Source: Dethiobacter sp. (GTDB taxonomy: Bacteria > Bacillota > Dethiobacteria > Dethiobacterales > Dethiobacteraceae). From it: DNA of 64,000 nt. This document shows, piece after piece, positions 59,778 through 64,000 of the stretch. The stretch is taken from assembly GCA_020725465.1 (NCBI GenBank), contig DYEY01000036.1, positions 1-64,000 on the forward strand. Direction: 5' to 3'. Under the pieces are notes generated by a model. That model was not told the origin of the DNA, did not search any database, and saw only the letters and a program-made list of their open reading frames with translations. How positions within the stretch are numbered: position 1 is the stretch's first letter; each line of letters starts with the position of its first letter. The position numbers and the translations under genes are program-made.

Positions 59778-61181
59778 ATGCGTATTACCTACAACCTTAA
59801 ACTTGAGCAGACTCAAAAGCTGATTATGACTCCTGAGCTGCAGCAGGCTATTAATTTGCTGCAGCTTTCTTCGCTTGAGCTCCAGGACTTCCTGCAGGAG
59901 GAATTGCTGAACAACCCTGTCCTTGAAATTGAAGAAACTGGCGCTGAAGCGGAGGATGCCGACAAAAAAGAGGGAGAGCCGCCGGAGGCGGCTTCGGACC
60001 GTGATTCCATAGACTGGGACCAGTATTTCCGCGACCAGGACATTGAGCCGCTGCCCCGGTTCAACCAGTCCAATGCCGAAGAAACGCCTTCCTTCGACAG
60101 CTACCTGAGCCGTGACCCTTCTTTGCAGGAATACTTGTTGATGCAGCTCGGGTTGTGCCGGCTCAGCGTGACCCAAAAAAGAATAGGCGAGTTCCTGATC
60201 GGCAATATCGACCATAACGGCTACTTAAACGGCAGCGTTGCCGAGTTTGCCTCCCTGCTTGGAGTTGAAGAACGGGATGTAACCGAGGTGCTGTCTGTCA
60301 TTCATAAGTTTGATCCCTCCGGTGTGGGGGCCAGGGACCTGCGTGAGTGCCTGCTCCTGCAGCTGGCGGAGCGCACCACCGTACACCCGCTGGCTGAAGT
60401 TATCATTCGCCGGCATCTGCCTGACGTGGCGGAAAACAGGTTTAAGAAGATAGCCTCCGAGCTGGGTGTGGAACCCGCTGAGGTCCAGGCGGCCGTTGAC
60501 TTCATCCGTATTCTGGATCCCAAGCCAGGCCGCCTGGTGGGGGGAGCCAGCGATGTCCGCTATATAGTGCCCGATGTGGTGGTGGAGAAAGTGGCGGATG
60601 ACTATGTGGTCCTGGTCAACGAGCTGAGTGTGCCGCGCCTGACCATAAATGCATATTACCGTTCCATTCTTGGCAGGGAAGGGGAGTCGGTGACCAGCTC
60701 TTTTATCAAAAGCAAGCTGGATTCCGCCCTGTGGCTGCTGCGCAGCATCGAACAGCGCCGCCTCACCCTTTACCGGGTAACGGAAACCATAGTACGCATG
60801 CAGCGCGGTTTTCTGGACGGCGGCATCAAACTGCTGAAACCGATGACCCTCCGGCACGTGGCGGAAGAGTTGGGAGTCCACGAGTCTACCGTCAGCCGGG
60901 CTACCGCCAATAAATTCGTACAGACGCCGCGGGGTATTTACCCCCTGAAGTTTTTCTTCGCATCGGGCGTGGAAGACCAAAGCGGGGAGGCCATATCCTC
61001 GGCGTCAGTCAAAAGTCACCTGCGGGAGCTGATAGACTCCGAAAACGTTTACCGCCCGCTGAGTGACCAGAAGCTTGCCGAACTGCTGAGGCTGCGCGGC
61101 ATCGTGGTTTCCCGCCGTACCGTGGCCAAGTACCGGGAAGAGATGGCCATACCGCCTTCCAGCAAGCGAAAACGGCATTGA
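59778..61181 (+). CDS. rpoN: RNA polymerase sigma-54 factor RpoN
   Basis: RpoN directs transcription from -24/-12 promoters with the help of AAA+ activators. The 467-residue product has the glutamine/leucine-rich region I (LKLEQTQKLIMTPELQQAINLLQLSSLELQDFLQEE), an acidic region II (about 52-75), the core-binding domain, the DNA-binding helix-turn-helix (LRHVAEELGVHESTVSRATANKFVQTPRG) and the RpoN box (SRRTVAKYRE, about 445-454). GGGGGAGATG precedes ATG 59778. A -24/-12 promoter upstream and a terminator downstream make it a single-gene unit. Confidence 0.97.
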   Translation: MRITYNLKLEQTQKLIMTPELQQAINLLQLSSLELQDFLQEELLNNPVLEIEETGAEAEDADKKEGEPPEAASDRDSIDWDQYFRDQDIEPLPRFNQSNAEETPSFDSYLSRDPSLQEYLLMQLGLCRLSVTQKRIGEFLIGNIDHNGYLNGSVAEFASLLGVEERDVTEVLSVIHKFDPSGVGARDLRECLLLQLAERTTVHPLAEVIIRRHLPDVAENRFKKIASELGVEPAEVQAAVDFIRILDPKPGRLVGGASDVRYIVPDVVVEKVADDYVVLVNELSVPRLTINAYYRSILGREGESVTSSFIKSKLDSALWLLRSIEQRRLTLYRVTETIVRMQRGFLDGGIKLLKPMTLRHVAEELGVHESTVSRATANKFVQTPRGIYPLKFFFASGVEDQSGEAISSASVKSHLRELIDSENVYRPLSDQKLAELLRLRGIVVSRRTVAKYREEMAIPPSSKRKRH

Positions 61182-61185
61182 CCAG

Positions 61186-61206
61186 GCGCCGCCCGGCGCT
61201 TTTTTT
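61186..61206 (+). terminator. Intrinsic terminator after rpoN
   Basis: Stem GCGCCG (61186-61191) with CGGCGC (61194-61199), followed by seven T. It separates rpoN from the gap operon. Confidence 0.92.
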
Positions 61207-61334
61207 GTCCGGGGAAGCAGGAGCTTTGGGAAGGAATTCCTCACCGGGCTGTAGAATATGGCTAAGATGTTTTCGTCCCCGGTAACCTTTCGTGTGGTTA
61301 TTCAAAAACTTTTTCTGTCTCTGGAGGGGATCTT

Positions 61335-62342
61335 ATGGCAGTCAGAATAGGTATCAATGGTTTTGGCCGGATAGGCCGGGCCTGTATCCGTGCTTCCCTT
61401 AACCATGACGGGGTTGAGGTGGTGGCTTTTAACAGCACCCGTGACCCCCAACTGCTGGCACACCTGCTGAAATACGACTCCGTCTACGGTACCCTGCCGG
61501 TGGACGTGATGCCCGGGGAAAGCTCTCTGCTGGTGGGTGAAAAGGAAATAAAGATACTGGCCAGCCGGGAACCTGCCGCCCTGGACTGGAGCGCCCACGG
61601 GGTGGAAATTGTGGTCGAGGCAACAGGGGAATTCAGCGATGCCCGGCAGGCTAAAGCCCACCTGCGCGGCACCGTAAAAAAAGTCATCATCACCGCTCCC
61701 GCCGAAAATGAAGATATCACCGTGGTCATGGGAGTAAATCAGGATATGTATGACCCGGGCCGCCACCATATAGTCTCCAATGCTTCCTGCACCACCAACT
61801 GCCTGGCACCGGTCTGCAAGGTCCTTGACGGGGAATTTGGCTTTGTACGGGGACTAATGACCACCGTCCATGCGTATACTAATGACCAGCGAATACTTGA
61901 CCTCACCCATAAAGATTTCCGCCGGGCCAGGGCGGCCGGCCTGTCCATAATCCCCACCACCACCGGCGCCGCCAGGGCGGTTTCGCTGGTGCTGCCGGGT
62001 ATCAGGGGCAAGATAGACGGTTTTGCCGTGCGGGTCCCCACACCCTCGGTGTCACTGGTGGACCTGGTAGCCGACCTGGGCCGGGAAGCAACGGTGGAGG
62101 AAATTAACGCCGCTTTCCGGCACGCCGCCGCAGGGCCGCTGGCCGGGATACTGGGAATTTCCTATGAACCGCTGGTATCGGTGGATTATAAAGGTGACCC
62201 GCGCTCCAGCGTGGTGGACGCCCTTTCCACCATGGTGGTAGCCGGCAGCATGGTCAAGGTTATCGCCTGGTATGACAACGAGTGGGCTTATTCCTGCCGG
62301 GTGCTGGACCTGGCCAGTTATATCGCCTCGCTCGGCCTTTAA
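61335..62342 (+). CDS. gap: Glyceraldehyde-3-phosphate dehydrogenase, GapB-like cofactor site
   Basis: The enzyme interconverts glyceraldehyde 3-phosphate and 1,3-bisphosphoglycerate. The 335 residues have the GINGFGRIGR cofactor motif, the catalytic SNASCTTNC (C152) and the histidine region VHAYTNDQRILD. The residue that normally selects NAD (Asp in VND) is Ser34 (FNSTRDP), as in NADP-preferring GapB enzymes (NAS in Bacillus). GGAGGGG precedes ATG 61335. It is followed by pgk after 24 bases. The usual upstream regulator cggR is absent. This suggests a gluconeogenic or NADP-flexible enzyme. Confidence 0.95.
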   Translation: MAVRIGINGFGRIGRACIRASLNHDGVEVVAFNSTRDPQLLAHLLKYDSVYGTLPVDVMPGESSLLVGEKEIKILASREPAALDWSAHGVEIVVEATGEFSDARQAKAHLRGTVKKVIITAPAENEDITVVMGVNQDMYDPGRHHIVSNASCTTNCLAPVCKVLDGEFGFVRGLMTTVHAYTNDQRILDLTHKDFRRARAAGLSIIPTTTGAARAVSLVLPGIRGKIDGFAVRVPTPSVSLVDLVADLGREATVEEINAAFRHAAAGPLAGILGISYEPLVSVDYKGDPRSSVVDALSTMVVAGSMVKVIAWYDNEWAYSCRVLDLASYIASLGL

Positions 62343-62366
62343 TTTCACTGTTAAGGAGGCCTTCCT

Positions 62367-63563
62367 GTGCCCAAAAAAAGTATCAGAGACATTCCTCTGG
62401 CGGGTAAACGCGTTTTTACCCGCGTTGATTTTAACGTCCCCCTGAATGACCGCGGTGAAATCAGTGACGATACCCGCATCCGTGCCGGCCTGCCCACCAT
62501 CCACTTCCTGCTGGATTCCGGCGCCGCCGTGATTGTCGCCACCCACCTGGGACGGCCCAAAGGGAAGGTGCAGGACAGCCTGCGCCTGGACGCGGTGGCG
62601 GCCCGCCTTTCGGAATTGCTGGGCCGGGAAGTCAAAAAGACCGGTGAGGTGGTGGGGGAAGAGGTGACCCGCGCCGCCGCCGCGCTGCAACCGGGGGAAG
62701 TGCTGCTGCTGGAAAATGTCCGTTTCCACCCGGGGGAGGAAAAAAACGACCCCGAACTGGCCCGGGCTTATGCCAGCCTGGCCGACGTGTTTGTGTCGGA
62801 CGCCTTCGGCACCGCCCACCGCGCCCACGCTTCCAACGTGGGTATCGCCTACTACCTGCCCGCGGTGGCCGGATTGCTGATGGAGGCGGAAATCGCCAAT
62901 CTGGAAAAGGCGCTGCATGACCCGGAGCGCCCGCTGGTGGCCATTGTGGGCGGCAGCAAGATCGCTGACAAAATCGGTGTGTTAAAAAACTTTGCGGGTA
63001 CTGTGGATTCGTTGCTGCTTGGCGGGGGCATGGCCAACACGTTCCTTAAGGCCAAGGGCTATAACCTGGGCCGCTCCCTGGTGGAAGAGGACAAGCTGGT
63101 CGCAGCGGCGGAGCTGCTGCGCCTGGCTACCTACAACAACGTCAACCTGTGCCTGCCGGTGGACCTGGTAGTGGCCAAAGACCAGGATGACCCTCACCCC
63201 CGGGTTGTCACCGTGGAATCGGTGCCCGGCGATGCCATGGCCCTTGATATCGGGCCCAGGACCCGTGAAATATTTGCCTCGGTCATCCGGGAAGCGGGGA
63301 CGGTGCTCTGGAACGGGCCGCTGGGCGTTTTTGAAAAAGAACAGTTTGCCGCGGGCACCTTTGCCGTGGCGGAGGCCGTGGCTGAAGCGGGAGCTTTTTC
63401 CATCGTCGGCGGCGGCGACGTGGTTGCCGCTGTGGAGAAGGCTGGAGTGGCGGGTAAAATATCCCACCTGTCCACCGGGGGCGGCGCCACCCTGGAATTC
63501 TGGGAAGGCAGGGAATTGCCGGGGATAGCTGTCCTGGCCGAGCGGGAGGGTGCAGGGAAATGA
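62367..63563 (+). CDS. pgk: Phosphoglycerate kinase
   Basis: Pgk transfers phosphate between 1,3-bisphosphoglycerate and ADP. The 398-residue length is normal. Motifs include RVDFNVPLNDRGEISDDTRI near the N-terminus, HLGRPKGKV, the hinge VAIVGGSKIADKI, GGGMANTFLKAKGYNLG, and the C-terminal VGGGDVVAAVEKAG...STGGGATLEFWEG. AGGAGG precedes GTG 62367. It lies 24 bases after gap, and its stop overlaps the tpiA start by 4 bases (ATGA), so the three are one operon. Confidence 0.97.
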   Translation: MPKKSIRDIPLAGKRVFTRVDFNVPLNDRGEISDDTRIRAGLPTIHFLLDSGAAVIVATHLGRPKGKVQDSLRLDAVAARLSELLGREVKKTGEVVGEEVTRAAAALQPGEVLLLENVRFHPGEEKNDPELARAYASLADVFVSDAFGTAHRAHASNVGIAYYLPAVAGLLMEAEIANLEKALHDPERPLVAIVGGSKIADKIGVLKNFAGTVDSLLLGGGMANTFLKAKGYNLGRSLVEEDKLVAAAELLRLATYNNVNLCLPVDLVVAKDQDDPHPRVVTVESVPGDAMALDIGPRTREIFASVIREAGTVLWNGPLGVFEKEQFAAGTFAVAEAVAEAGAFSIVGGGDVVAAVEKAGVAGKISHLSTGGGATLEFWEGRELPGIAVLAEREGAGK

Positions 63564-64000
63564 GGACTCCCATTATTGCTGCCAACTGGAAAATGAATAA
63601 AACCAGCGCGGAAGCGGAGGATTTCTTCTCCCGGTTCGGGAACCTGTTGGAGGTGGCCGGGGTGGAGGTGGTAATCTGTCCGCCCTTTCCGCTGCTTGGC
63701 CTGGCGGCCGAGCACTGCCGCCGGATGTCCCTGCGCCTGGGTGCCCAGAATATGCACTGGGAAACAGAAGGCGCCTACACCGGGGAAGTATCCCCGCTGC
63801 TGCTGCGTGACCTGGGCGTCCAGTACGTGATACTGGGCCATTCGGAACGGCGCCAGCACTTCGGCGAAACCGACCAGAACGTCTCGCGCAAAGTAAAAGC
63901 CGCCCTGGCCGCGGACCTGACACCCATCGTCTGTGTGGGTGAAATGCTGCCGCAGCGGCAGGCGGGGCAGACCATGGCCGTGGTGGGAGAGCAGCTGACC
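63560..64000 (+). CDS. tpiA: Triosephosphate isomerase (3' end cut by window)
   Basis: TpiA interconverts dihydroxyacetone phosphate and glyceraldehyde 3-phosphate. The visible 147 residues begin RTPIIAANWKMNKT with the catalytic lysine (K11) and include CPPFPLL, GAQNMHWETEGAYTGEVSP and the catalytic histidine in VILGHSERRQHFGETD. ATG 63560 overlaps the pgk stop. The catalytic glutamate and the C-terminal half lie beyond the window. Confidence 0.96.
   Translation, partial: MRTPIIAANWKMNKTSAEAEDFFSRFGNLLEVAGVEVVICPPFPLLGLAAEHCRRMSLRLGAQNMHWETEGAYTGEVSPLLLRDLGVQYVILGHSERRQHFGETDQNVSRKVKAALAADLTPIVCVGEMLPQRQAGQTMAVVGEQLT

Overview
The window looks like chromosomal DNA of a motile, anaerobic, GC-rich Gram-positive bacterium, most likely a Clostridia member of the Peptococcaceae/Desulfotomaculum-Pelotomaculum type. 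The reasons are the sigma-A style promoters and strong GGAGG ribosome binding sites, a SAM-I riboswitch on metK, whiA and rapZ, a SigD flagellar gene order with a DUF6115 gene behind it, a gene pair for a 2-oxoacid:ferredoxin oxidoreductase, a tungsten/molybdenum aldehyde:ferredoxin oxidoreductase, a CooC-type nickel ATPase and a sigma-54 factor. The taxonomic placement is inference from gene content. I saw no rRNA, tRNA, CRISPR array, prophage or intact transposase gene.

Layout. 1-6985: end of a flagellar operon (flhA, flhF, flhG, a PilZ protein, sigD, a SwrB-position DUF6115 gene, two rod genes). 6986-7394: tandem 33-bp repeats, a decayed gene remnant and a terminator. 7395-11966 (minus): four-gene operon of Fe-alcohol dehydrogenase, SCP2 protein, aldehyde:ferredoxin oxidoreductase and a saccharopine-dehydrogenase-like protein, read from a strikingly AT-rich upstream region. 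12298-13172: a 44-residue protein gene and a minus-strand beta-lactamase-fold hydrolase. 13245-19890: one long plus-strand operon, a MoxR / VWA / CooC metal-insertion cassette followed by sfsA, a phosphoribosyltransferase, a beta-CASP nuclease and fabZ. 19914-22044: SAM riboswitch-metK, then DUF1659/DUF2922 genes. 22141-28853: serA, recD2, comF, csp, hpf and a nucleotidyltransferase-like gene. 28992-36581: a conserved unknown gene, an inverted-repeat element with a tiny hydrophobic ORF, an HD-GYP phosphodiesterase, DUF5317, secA, prfB with its programmed frameshift, and yitT. 36676-39208 (minus): 2-oxoacid:ferredoxin oxidoreductase. 39436-45408: ftsE, ftsX, an M23 peptidase, ctpA and a MinJ-like PDZ protein (division / cell wall). 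45513-52202: uvrB, uvrA, uvrC, then a convergent HELGH metallopeptidase. 53150-59565: holin-like protein, HAD phosphatase, FMN alpha-hydroxyacid dehydrogenase, two PHP hydrolases around a Crp regulator, rapZ, whiA. 59644-61206: a self-contained rpoN unit. 61335-64000: gap, pgk, tpiA (cut by the window end).

The most interesting points are: a 193-bp element bounded by perfect 17-bp inverted repeats that encloses a 24-codon hydrophobic ORF with a sequestered ribosome binding site; a near-perfect -24/-12 promoter in front of rpoN itself; a SerA whose catalytic arginine is a serine; a MoxR-VWA-CooC cassette away from any visible CO dehydrogenase gene; an alpha-hydroxyacid dehydrogenase with an N-terminal four-cysteine cluster; and a GAPDH with GapB-like cofactor residues and no cggR gene. 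Most of the rest is ordinary housekeeping sequence.
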